A stretch of 64,000 bases of DNA from Adiantum capillus-veneris (lineage: Eukaryota; Streptophyta; Polypodiopsida; Polypodiales; Pteridaceae), in assembly GCA_014529385.2 (NCBI GenBank), contig CM043969.1, positions 25,623,946 through 25,687,945 on the forward strand, written 5' to 3'. The translations under genes and the position numbers were made by a program. The notes beneath the pieces were generated by a model, which ran no database searches, was not told the origin of the DNA, and was given only the letters and a program-made list of their open reading frames with translations. Below, one piece after another: positions 12,195 through 22,279 of this stretch (position 1 is its first letter; each line of letters begins with the position of its first letter).

Positions 12195-12465
12195 CTTTTC
12201 CTTCTTGAATCTTTGAACATCGCCTATATCCTCAAAACCAGGACGTACATCAATGTCCTACACAATGTTCTAAACCCCCTTTGACACAAGGATATATTGC
12301 ATCATGTAGCCCACATAGATTAATTGTCCCTATGCAATCTATCCTCAGCAACAAACACCTTGAATATATGTGTTGTTGTCGACCATGGCAAATGGTACAC
12401 CTTATGTGAAAACGGTCCAAAAAGAGGAGAAACAAGGCAAGAACATGTGCTATATAGCATAAACT
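12195..12465 (-). pseudogene. fragment of copia-1 family: leader and Gag start
   Basis: On the minus strand it aligns by eye with 36655-36960 of the copia-1 element: shared GCTATATAGCAC, TTTCTCCT, ACCATGGT-like start, GATGCAATA and TTGATGTACGTC blocks in the same order. It is a small relic adjoining the gypsy relic above, which may have interrupted it. Confidence 0.7.
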
Positions 12466-13680
12466 TTAGAAGATTGTGAGGGACTTGTTAACAAGAAAAA
12501 GGTATTGACAGAATTTTTGCACAAGATGACAAAATTGCCTGTAGTGGAAATAGAGGCCGAAATGAGTCCAAATCAAAAATCTGTGCAACCCAAGCTCAAA
12601 GGGCATTCCGACATAATGATCAACCTACAAACGCTCGCCAAAGCTCACAAAAATAGGAGAAAGAGAGGAAGAGTGTTCTAGAGCTCTGGCAACTAAGCCG
12701 GAGAGGATGCTCTTGCGAACACCATTTGGGAGGTTCCTTCAAGCTAAGTTCTCTTTCTTGTTTTGTGTTCAACTCGTGTTATTGAAATCAAGTCTTGCCT
12801 TGTACTCCAATCTTGTAATCCAAGATTTGTATTCAGTTCTTTCAATCAAGAATTAAGTCTTGTGATCAAGATTTAAATGTGGTAATTAGATTTCAAGCTA
12901 TTGTATGTTGTGAATGCCTACTCTCGCTAGCTCAAGAAGTGCTCATAACAAAACCAAGGCATGAAAGAGACGAGATTCTAATCTCTTCTTAAATTTTTGT
13001 CGAGTTATACTCGCAACAATGAATGTCAATGCCTCGAATTTTTCAAGATTCCTCTCAATTTATTGACAAACTTTTCTCCTCTTATCACAATAGGAAATCA
13101 AAGAGCAAGCTTACTCAGCTCTGTATTGTTGTTTGAGAGCAATATCAATCATTTTGTCTACAACAGCTCACCATTCCCAATAATCATGGGCGATCGACGG
13201 AGGCTGGGAGCCCTTATTACAGGCATGGTCAGTAGGCAGCCATTCCCAGCCGTCAATGGTCTTGGGGGAGGGGATCAACCATGAAGCTCTGACAGAAACA
13301 GCATCAAACAGTAGGGCTGCTTTGCGTGTGCTGACCAGTCAGCAATACCTAGACTTGGAGGGTCTGGATTATGAGTGCTCTGAGTTGTCAAAACACCTCA
13401 GCCCGATCCCGCCACTGACATGCCAGCAAGAGACTAGAGCCTCAGGCTTCGTATTCTGAATGCTGACATGGTGTGCATCTGACAGCTGCCAGGAAAGGGC
13501 AGCAGATGTAACAAGCTAGAAGCAAGAGTAAAAAATCCACCTACAATTTGGATAGTAGTGTAACATTGTTAAGCTTTCAGAAGGCCTATTTGTGAGATGT
13601 TGAAGTGTCACTTTTAGAAATGACTTATGCCTTGAGATGACAACATTCTCTCATCCAATCTTGTTTAAAGGCACTGCTAT
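12466..13680. other. no gene recognised
   Basis: Short open pieces only. 12780-12900 repeats CAAGTCTTG/CAAGATTT-type words. I see no coding motif. The 3' untranslated region of the F-box gene may extend into the right part of this stretch: an AATAAA on the minus strand sits near 13058. Confidence 0.4.
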
Positions 13681-13830
13681 ATTTCTAGGGCACTAAACTG
13701 ATGAAGAATGCGGGCAGTCAATGGGAGTTGGCCTAGCAATAAAGGGGAGGGGCTTTGAGCACGGCCGCTATGGTTCAAACCAATGCGACATGCGGGTGTG
13801 GGCATAGCTGATGCGAAGCATGGGACTGGA

Positions 13831-13842
13831 AAAAAAAAAAAA

Positions 13843-13888
<46 letters not shown>
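13831..13888. repeat. A12 followed by G46 homopolymer tract
   Basis: About 12 A, then 46 uninterrupted G (13843-13888) on the plus strand. It is able to form G-quadruplex or triplex structures. Exact length is likely to be variable and hard to sequence. Confidence 0.95.
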
Positions 13889-13889
<1 letters not shown>

Positions 13890-14170
13890 AGGGGACATCC
13901 AAGCCAAATTGCTTTTAAGCAGAGCAAGGCAAAACAGAGAACACACCAGACACTCTCCCTCTCTCATCATACAGAACAGCAAACGGCTGCATTGAAAAAT
14001 TTGGCTTCAATATCATGTGCCCCCACCTTCTGTACATGCACTCAAAAAAAGAGGACCAAAAACAAAAGTGTGAATTACAATCACACCTTTTTTGCTGGCA
14101 CTTACTTGCCCAGACTCTTCCTTCTTTTCTCAACCAAAACCTTAAAAAAAAGAGGCCAACAAGACTGTTC

Positions 14171-14174
14171 CCCC

Positions 14175-14207
<33 letters not shown>
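14171..14207. repeat. C32 homopolymer tract
   Basis: Four C, one A and then 32 C on the plus strand. It is complementary to the G46 tract 290 bp away. Confidence 0.95.
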
Positions 14208-14209
<2 letters not shown>

Positions 14210-14349
14210 ACCTGGCCTGCTGTTCTTAAAGGTCACCCCTTCAACCTTCTTCTAATCCCGCAATTTAATCGCCTACCTCTACCCCACCTTCGATCCACAC
14301 CCGCGTGTGAACCCAGGCTTGTGAGAACACACTTTCTTCCCCCTTCTCT

Positions 14350-15911
14350 TCATGTGTTCTGCCCATCATCTGCCTCATTGTCATCGTCTTCGGCATCATC
14401 TTCTTCTCTGTCTTCCCAGTCTGCAACAGGCATACACTCACATTTATGCCTCAGCTTCCAATCTAAAGCCTGGCATGCTCTTGAGCAATAATTCACCTTC
14501 CCACAAGCCGAGCAGCGACGGAACTCATGTCGCCGCGTTTCTGGCCTCCCACAGTTAGCATGAGAACACAGTCGCAACCCTTGCTGTGGTGGGTGCAAAG
14601 AAAACCAATCAACAAGAAACTGGTTGGCAATATGGAGCTTTGGAGGGGGGACATTGCAACCAAAATCGCTGAGCAGCGAGCACCCACCCCCTTGAAGAAG
14701 CCGCATCAGTGGGTGCCCATGCCCTATAGAGTTCATTTCCCTATTGTCCAAAACCTCTACCTTGCTGATAGCCGATCTGTAGAGGGCCTGCTGGTGAACG
14801 CACCGTGCTGCACGGGTAGAATGTGCTGCCAAATGAAGAGCAGTTTCAACAAATGCACGAGGAGAAGCAGCTACAGCGGCAGCAGCTTCACGGGCATTCG
14901 CTTCAAGGAGAAGACGCCGTCCCTCTGCGACGTTCTTGGGCATGCCATATCCATCTTGTAGGCAATGCCCCAGCTCACGGATTGCATCAACATGACCATG
15001 TGATGCTGCCTTTGCACAAAGAGAAGCCCCATTCTTTAGGTTCTTATCCTTCCTGCTCCCACCACTTCCATTGAACTGTATAATTGCAAGCGAATGAAGA
15101 GCAGGCGCATGTGGCTTTAGCGCTGCATGGGCCATAAGTGCCGCACCTTTCTCACGCTCGCTAAAGCAGTAGAAGCGAATCTGCAGAAGCAAAAAAACTA
15201 ATCTCATAACCCTCAAATTATGCTTAGTGCATATACAACAGCAGGATAAAAAATTGGAGGCCAATAGTGGGCTGAATTGAGATCCGTACCATGCCCAGGG
15301 TGTAGGTAGCCTCCACATTGCCGGACCTTTCGCACTGCCACAGAAACCTATATGCTCCTTCTGACCAGCTTTGGGCTTTCACAGCTAGAGCCGACGCTGA
15401 GGCATTCGAAAGGACGAGCGGGTGGGCACCAGCAGCACAGAAGCGTTTGCATCTGAAACAAAAGGGCCATGAGGAAGGGCATGCACACAAGCGCCAGGCA
15501 CGATTGAAGAGCGAGAGACAACAGAGCTACCAAGAATGCAGAGAAACGCACATGCACTCACAGCACAGAATGAAGAGGAGAAGAGAAAATACACACATGC
15601 ACACACACAGAAGTTACGCCTTCAAGCCACATACAGCATATATAAACTTACGTTAGCATCGCGTTGATGAGGTCTGCCGGGCTCGTGGCCGAAGCGCTGA
15701 GGGACGCCATAATGGAAACCAGAAGCTCATCATGTAGCCTGTCGAAAGAGGAGGAGGAGGTGCTTGTGGGAGACACAGCAGGAGCGGGAGATAGAGGGCT
15801 AGCTATCTTGCTGGAGAGCAGCTTCCGGCGTTTCTGCGCAGGTAATTTAGGCTTTATAACGAACGTTATTCCGTCGGAGGAAGTGGAGTAGGAGGCTCTG
15901 CGGGTACGCAT
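14350..15911 (-). CDS. F-box and MYND-type zinc finger protein, At1g67340/At5g50450-like
   Basis: Host gene with three coding exons: 15911-15652, 15452-15290 and 15180-14350. The introns are 199 and 109 nt with GTAAGT...TTTCAG and GTACGG...CTGCAG borders. The joined frame is 417 codons. I chose the ATG at 15911 because MRTRRASY matches the start of plant homologues, though the frame is open further upstream. A basic patch (PAQKRRK, 24-30) may be a nuclear signal. The F-box is at about 55-105 (DRLHDELLVSIMASL) and would bind the SKP1 subunit of an SCF ubiquitin ligase. SEL1-like helical repeats occupy about 150-240. The MYND zinc finger is at 346-390 with its Cys/His ligands present (CSHANCG, RRCSACGKVNYCSRACQ, RHKCEC). 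The tail (396-417) is strongly acidic. Residues about 240-310 form a longer, less conserved linker than I recall in Arabidopsis. The substrate is unknown. No damage is seen, so it is probably functional. Confidence 0.95.
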
Positions 15912-15926
15912 TGTATGCGCGTGACG

Positions 15927-15967
<41 letters not shown>

Positions 15968-16574
15968 GGCCCGGGGGGGGGCGGGGGGGGGGGAGGGAGA
16001 TGCGTGTGAGCGAAACGCAGCAGACAACTATTTGAAGAAGACGCGGCACGCCATACCCGGTAAATGAGACGTGCCTTCGTATGCGCGCGTCTGGTGGGTG
16101 TGTGTGTGTGTGTGTGTCAACAGAGAGGGGGAGGGGGAAGAAGCTAGTTTGGGACGAGAAGAAGAAGATGAAGAGGGAAGACCAGGGCGCTTGGCGGAGG
16201 AGGGGGGGGGAGGGTTGGTGTTTTCCTTTTTCACAAATGTGGTTCTTCAAAGGGGGTGATTGTGTGTGTGCGTGTTTCTTCTTCGCTGCTCTTCTTTCCT
16301 CTCTTTACAAAGAAGGGAAGGGGGAGGAGGGGGGGTGCGTGTATATGTTTCTTCTTCACCTTCTACTACCCTTGAATCCCTTCTATAGACTCTCTCTCCT
16401 CGGGATAATGCTTCGTCTTATCTTCCACGTTCCCCCACCGCTTGATGAGAGCACTCGTGGATTGCCTCACTCTACCCATAACAGCGCCCCTGCTCTTCTC
16501 TTTCTAGCTTTCGCCATTGTTGCTCTCTCTAGAATTCCTCCACCACTAGCCAGTCTCTCTCTACTCTGCTGCCA

Positions 16575-16611
<37 letters not shown>

Positions 16612-17330
16612 CATTCCCCTCGGGCCTTCAACCGTTTCATACAGCCCCTCTTTCCCTTTCCTCGACAGTGGAGTCTGGACAGTGGACACCTTTCTTTTAC
16701 CTCTTTCTATTCTTGAGTTCACACGTGGGGATTTGCCTCTATCTATATACGACTTCTTTGAGCTACATTTTTGGCTTCTAAAGCTGGCTTATAAATCTCT
16801 CTAGGCACACGTGTGATTTCATTCGTCGCCCAGCTTTCTCTCTCATAAAGCTTTCAAATAGCCATTTTTATTTGCCCTCTTTATCTTTTCTTCCTTTAAT
16901 AAGCAAAACCTAGTTTTCTCTCTCTTCTCAGCACATTTGAGCTCTTTTATTCTCTCTCTTACTCTCTCCCTCTCTCTCTCTCTCTCTCAAGAAAAGTAAT
17001 TTTTCATCTGGATTTTTTAATCTCTCTCTCTTGATTAATGGCTATCTCTCTCTAGTGAAAGGAATTTTCTCTCTCATTCTTCAAACTTCAAATTTACAAC
17101 TCCTCGCACGGAGCACTCTCTCTCTAGAAAAAAAAAATTCTCTCTCATGCGTCTCGATTAATAGTCTCTCTCGCTGAGGTGAATGCCGGCCCTGTTAACT
17201 CTGCCGGTCAATGCACACGTGGCGCGGTCAAATGAGAGTGGATATAACGGCGGGCTAACGCAGTCTTAACGGCAGACACGTGCCTGCCGGCCGCCGGCCC
17301 TGGTCAGCACCTCGTTGACTGCTCAGCCAC
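15912..17330 (-). promoter_or_regulatory. presumed 5' untranslated region and promoter of the F-box gene
   Basis: Intergenic sequence upstream of the gene on its own strand. It contains a TATAGAAG-like box (about 16382-16389, minus strand), a long GA-rich stretch in the sense direction (plus-strand CT runs between 16560 and 17190, GAGA-type), and ACGTG cores near 16722, 16809, 17215 and 17277. A long plus-strand open frame at 16081-16716 is low complexity and not convincing. The assignment is inferred from position, not from a mapped start site. Confidence 0.45.
15927..15993. repeat. (GT)n microsatellite and interrupted poly-G
   Basis: About 20 GT units (15927-15966) followed by two G-runs (15973-15993). 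It lies within 20-80 bp upstream of the F-box ATG, so in the sense direction the mRNA leader would carry C-runs followed by (CA)n. Confidence 0.93.
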
Positions 17331-17959
17331 ACCGTGATCCCAGTAAAAACTAGGAATTTCTACCCGGCCTTTTTGTTACCCAGTTACTTTTACAGTTTTA
17401 CTTACTTAACCTTCAAAGTTCAAACTTCAAAGGCTTCCATTCAAAGGCTCCTCAGTCCTCGTTGTGCGTGTGCGAGAACATTTTTGGCACACCCTGGTTT
17501 TGTAACTTTGTTGCGAGGTTGAAATTGACCGACCCGTGTAAGGGCCTCTTCACTCGATAGCACTCTTTGGGAAAAATGTGTCTCAGCTTAATATCGTGTT
17601 GTTTTCAGTTTCAAAAATGCCACTTGAGGGCAAAGGAAAAAGGAATAATTCCGCCTCAAAATAAAAGAAAAATAGTTTAAAAACTTGAAAACATAACCTA
17701 ATTTCCTAAAATTTCCTCTTAACAAAAATCAAGAAAAGGAATTTTGTATGTTTGGAAATTTTATTTTTCCCGAACACTACTCGATAGTAAGAACGTCGCA
17801 TTTTTTGTGGCCAAAGGTTGGAAATGTCAGACCGTGCTCATCAGAAAACACCATGTTAAATGCTATATGAAGCAGTTCATTTCTCCTCGTATACGGAAAA
17901 CTACCACCATGACAATTACATCCTTTCTTGCATGTGTCCAAAGTTAAGCACATCTCTGC
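17331..17959. other. no gene recognised
   Basis: Left flank of the LINE. Short open pieces only, with no motif that I can support. Confidence 0.5.
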
Positions 17960-17976
17960 AAAGTGTAAACAATAGG

Positions 17977-18427
17977 GTAGTGGGTGTTGTAAAACGACCA
18001 AGCGAGCTCGTTGTTGCTGCCCGCACCCCCCTTTCGCCATCGTTGTCTACCCCCCTACCCCTGCGCAACACCCTCGGCCTCACCTCCCCTACGCAGCCCA
18101 CCCTGCCCGCCCCTTGCGCAGCCCACCGTACCCGCCCCTTGCATAGTCCTCCCTACCCACCCGCTGCCTCTCCCGTTGCACAACCCCACCCCGCCCGCTT
18201 CCCAGCCAGCCCCGCCCATAACCCTCCCCGCTGTCCGCCCGTCCCATAATTTTGCACAGCCCGCCTGCCTTCCCATTCACTCGCCCGCGCCTGCATTTTG
18301 CCTTTAGCCCTCTCCCTCTCCCCTCCTGCTTGTCGGGCTTCGCCAATACCATCGACGTGTTTAGTCCAGCAGGATCCCTTCCGTTCATCGACGCTCCTTC
18401 GCTTCTTCTTCACAGCAGCAGACACAG
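17977..18427 (+). promoter_or_regulatory. LINE 5' untranslated region
   Basis: Starts GTAGTGGGTGTTG. The stretch 18020-18330 is very C-rich with imperfect repeats of CCCGCCCCTTGC / GCAGCCCACC words. LINE 5' regions normally hold the internal promoter. Open frames on either strand here are compositional. Confidence 0.6.
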
Positions 18428-19470
18428 ATGAAGGCTCAAGCTCCACCACAGAGGGACTCCAATGAAGCCCCCTCGCTCGACCATGTTGAGCCCACCATTC
18501 GACTTGCTCTCTCATCGACAGAGCAAGCGAGCCTAGCCGCAGAGGTGGAACGCGTGCAGAGGCGACTTCCGTCATCTGAAAGATTCTCGGCACCATACCT
18601 AGCAGAGGAGAGTGATCTTCTCCAGGCCCGCCTTCTCGCAGAGGTGGGCATGATCTTGAACGTTCACTTCCTCGGACGAGGCTACTATTAGATCGAGTTT
18701 GAGACCTCCGAGATGGCGTCCAAGGTCATCACCATGAGTCCCCTGACCATCTGAGCAGTTCGAGCCCACTTTCGACAGTGGAGACATGGTTTTGACCCTG
18801 CTTCAGATGTTCTGGTAGAGGAGGCAGACCTTCTTATTTCCGTCTGCTTTCCTGGTTTGAGGAGGGAGTATCTACCACTTTTGTCCAGGATAGGCTCAAC
18901 AATTGGGACTGTCCTGGAGACACCTCGCACGACATCCCCAGTAGCTGTCAAGGCGGCTGGCATTCCCTCAGTTCGCGTTCTGGTTAGGGACACCCACACT
19001 CTCCCGAAGGTCATCCTACTTCCTCGGATGAGTGGAGGTTGGTTTAGACAGAGCGTGGAGTATTCGGGCCTCTCGAATCAGTGCTTCATTTGTTGACAGA
19101 TGGGTCATCTTACGAAGGCCTGTCCACAGAGGAGGCCCCCACTTACACCACAGGTCCAGCCCCAGCCTTCAAGGGCTGGCCAGCAACAGCAACAAACAAA
19201 GACACAGAGCACACAGGCAGAGCCACCCTCTGAGACTGGGGCTCCAACGGAGGAGGGATAGCAACAGGTTCGTGGTCGACGATGGTAGGGGCCACAGCGA
19301 CATCTTGACATTCAGAGTGGTCCTCAGGCGCCTGCCCAGCAGCAGTGGATTCCCACAAAGAATCGATTTGGTCTTCTTCAGCAGGACGAGGTCCCTGCCC
19401 CAGCCGCCACCTCAGCTTCACCCTCGACAGCCGACTGCATCAGGAACTTCAGCGATGCCTTGTGGGAGGA
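18428..19470 (+). pseudogene. LINE ORF1 (nucleic-acid-binding protein), stops
   Basis: One frame from the ATG at 18428 to about 19470 with internal stops at 18689 (TAG), 18752 (TGA), 19094 (TGA), 19259 (TAG) and 19286 (TAG), and no frameshift. Domains in order: a charged N-terminus, a region resembling the DUF4283 type found in plant LINE ORF1, a CCHC knuckle (CFIC-stop-QMGHLTKAC, with a TGA between the cysteines and the histidine), and a Gln/Pro-rich tail. Confidence 0.8.
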
Positions 19471-21498
19471 GAGATTGACCTTCTTATTCTACAGGAGCAT
19501 CATTTGTGTGAGAGCCGCATTAGACGTTGTGGTTGGCTTTTGCGTGGACGATATGATACTTTTTGGTCAGCTGCTTTTTGACCTGGAGGAATCCAGGGTG
19601 AGGTATGTATGACTATTGCGGATTCTTTGCAGAAGCAGGCCATTGTGGGCAGAGGGATTATTGTGCCAGGCAGGGCTTAGTGGGTCACTATGCAGTTTCA
19701 GGGTTATCTTGTGGGCTTCTTGAACATCTATGCGCCCAATGTGGCGAGTGCCCGAGCAGATTTTTGGTCACAGATTGTTGAGTCTCTACTTCTGCCGCCG
19801 CAGGCAAAGCAGTGGTTCATAAGGGGTGACTTCAATATGTTGGAGGACCCCTCTGACACGATTGGTGGTAGCCACGCTATTGTGCATGGAGTTGAGCTAG
19901 CAGCTTGGGAGAGGTTTTGTATGACTCTGAGGGTTTCGGATGTGTGGTAGCATTCTGGCTTTGTGAGGCCCCCAAACAGCCTAGCCTTTTCTCGTTCGGA
20001 CCGCGGAGTGGGAGGAGTGAATCTATCATGGGTAGATCGCTTCTACACTAGTAACCACTTCTGTGACTTGGGTGGGACAGTTGGCATTCTGGCATGGACT
20101 TCCTTCTCGGACCATGCACCAGTGATCCTCACAGTGACAAATAGGCAGAGGAGGGAGAGCACGATGCTTTGCATCCCTGAGAGGGTCTTGTTGGACTCTA
20201 CACTTAGAGAGCGAGTGGAGGCTCTTTCAACAGAGAGCTTAGACATGCAGGGTTCTCCTGCTGATAGAGTGGCCTTAGGTCTAGCTTAGCTTAGTCGTTT
20301 CTTTCTTCAAGAGTCTTTGGCTCACCTGGCTGCAACGAGAGAGGAGGAACAGCGTCTCCGACGGGGCGTTGCTTCCTTCTAGAGGATGCAGGAGCAGCAT
20401 CCAGACAGTCCTTGGTTGGAGGAACAGTTACAGCAGGCTCGCCAGGAGCTTGTTAGCAAAGAGGAGCGGCGCCATGAATTTGCTTTCCATCGACGGGCAT
20501 CTCAATGGACACAGGTGGGTGACAGAGTGACTGGTGCTTTCTTTGAGGCAGTGGGACCCCGGCATACGCATGCCAAGGTCAATCAGTTGAGGAGGCCCGA
20601 CGGGTTAGTTGCTTCTGAACCAGAGGACATGCGTGCAATTGCTACTGACTTTTACCGTGAGTTACTGTCAGTAGAGCCTCAGCCAAAGCGTTAGGATGCA
20701 TGCTGAGAGCAGGTGTGGGCACAAATGCCTTGTCTTGTGATTGAGGAGATGCGTCAGAGGCTTGAGCTGCCACTTTAGCTTGAGGAGTTGCACACGACTC
20801 TTAGTGCACTCCCCCGTGGTAGCTGTCCAGGTGAGGATGGCTTGACTCCCAGTTTTCTCTTGGAGTACCGGGACTTGCTTGGCCCAGATCTCTGTAGTGC
20901 TTTTCAGTACATCTTGCACGCAGGAGAGATGCCTGACAGCATGAGTGAGGGCCTGATCTACCTCATTCCTAAGGAGGGTGGCTTCTTGGATGAGATTCGA
21001 CAGTGGCGCCCCATCACCATCCTCAACTCAGCCTACCAAATTTTTGCCAAGGCTTTGAGTTTGAGGATTTAGCCACTTCTAGAGAGCCTTATACATGGGA
21101 CTCAGAGAGGTTTTGTCAAGGAGCGTAGTATCCTTGACAACATCTTTACGTTTTGGGAGGCTTCTATCCTAGCGTGGCTCCGTGGTGAGGATCTGGTGAT
21201 TCTTCTTCTCGATTTTGAGAAGGCCTACGATAGAGTTGACTAGGACTTTCTGGAGGGCACTCTACACAGGATGGGCTTCTCAGATGCTTGGATCAGAGGG
21301 GTGTCAGCTTTGTACAAACGGGCACACAGTCAGGTTCTTTTGTTAGGACGTAGAGGTGATCGTTTCATGCTCACACATTCGGTCAGACAAGGCTACCCTC
21401 TTGCCCCCTTCCTCTTTCTGTTCTATGTTGAGGCGATGAGCAGTTTTTGGTGTCGTAGCAGGTTGGTTTACAGGGCTTAGCACTTCCTATTCGGGGAG
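19345..21498 (+). pseudogene. LINE ORF2: endonuclease and first half of reverse transcriptase
   Basis: A single frame with eleven stops (TGA at 19579 and 20704; TAG at 19678, 19948, 20287, 20380, 20692, 20776, 21070, 21241, 21478) and no indel. The AP-like endonuclease shows LLILQEHHL, FLNIYAPN, WFIRGDFNML (catalytic GDFN), and FSDHAPVILT (catalytic SDHxP). The reverse transcriptase shows CPGEDGLTPSFLL, WRPITILNSAYQIFAKALSL, GTQRGFVKERSILDN, LLLDFEKAYDRVD and HSVRQGYPLAPFLFLFYVEA. The insertion at 21499 splits it before the catalytic box. Confidence 0.9.
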
Positions 21499-22271
21499 CC
21501 CAGGGGATTCACTCTATATACAAAATGGGACGCCACCTGCAAGCAGACAACTTTGATTAAACCCCTATATACGACTCATATTAGGGAATATGACCCCCCT
21601 TTCTACGCTTATACGACAATCAATGCAGAAAACTATCATACCCCTATCTTACGTAAAATTTTGGTCTCACATTATCTAACTGAGTAAAACTAGTCAAAGA
21701 GTGTGTATCATAGTGGATGGCAACGTACTAAGGAACCACTTATGTTGATAACTAGATGTACCCTCAATGTGTCTTAGTTTGAATTTCAAACTATGTGCCT
21801 GTTCATCTTGTACTCTAACTACTTGTCCAATTCTGAACCATCTAAATTACTCAAAAAACATGGTTAGAAAGTTGTCTAAGGTTCTCCATATAAATTTGCA
21901 TCTATACAAACTCTTTATAGCTTTCATCCCTCAACAAATGAACTACAATCACAAAACAAGAAATTGATACAAAGCAATGTTAGTTCTTGCATGTATCTTT
22001 GTAGCTATTGACTCACAAGTTCAAGGGCAGACTCATTTGGGAATCTATCATTTTGAAACACAAAAAGTTCCTCTCACTTTCCCCTTTTCTCACTCTCCCC
22101 CCCCCCCCCCCCCCACAACAATAAATATGATATCCCCTCCCTTATTTTTAAGCTTGGGAGATAAGTTATTGGGGGCCTGCCCCTAACTTATACGCTTATG
22201 TAACTTGTAAAAAAACACCCCTCCCTTGCACTTACGTGGTGCGATACTTTTTCCACGGTGAATCCCCCGGG
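21499..22271. mobile_element. non-autonomous DNA transposon with inverted repeats, copy 1 (773 bp)
   Basis: Ends are CCCAGGGGATTCAC and, reverse-complemented, CCCGGGGGATTCAC (14 bp, one mismatch). It is flanked by a perfect 8-bp duplication TCGGGGAG (21491-21498 and 22272-22279). It has no coding potential. About 370 bp at the left and 170 bp at the right match copy 2 (35206-35885), while the middle differs. An 8-bp duplication fits the hAT superfamily, but the termini are not the classic hAT ones, so the superfamily is open. It is inserted in the LINE reverse transcriptase. Confidence 0.9.
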
Positions 22272-22279
22272 TCGGGGAG

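Noticed and set aside
13677-13995. Open frames with poly-Pro or poly-Gly
   Set aside because: Product of the G46 homopolymer; no conserved flanking domain.
14352-15074. Plus-strand frames opposite the F-box gene
   Set aside because: Shadows of a well-supported spliced gene on the minus strand.
15912-16250. Upstream extension of F-box exon 1 frame (about 113 more codons)
   Set aside because: His/Thr repeats from (CA)n and homopolymers; homology supports the start at 15911.
16081-16716. Plus-strand 211-codon frame upstream of the F-box gene
   Set aside because: Low-complexity Cys/Val, Arg/Glu and Leu/Ser composition from GT, GA and CT runs; no motif.
18011-18596. Several Pro- or Arg/Gly-rich frames on both strands in the LINE 5' region
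   Set aside because: They follow from the C-rich repeats of the LINE leader; ORF1 starts at 18428 in another frame with recognisable content.
17977-21498. Idea that the LINE stops are corrected by U-to-C RNA editing as in fern or hornwort organelles
   Set aside because: That editing is known for organellar transcripts; nothing suggests this nuclear repeat is edited. Mutation by cytosine deamination is simpler.
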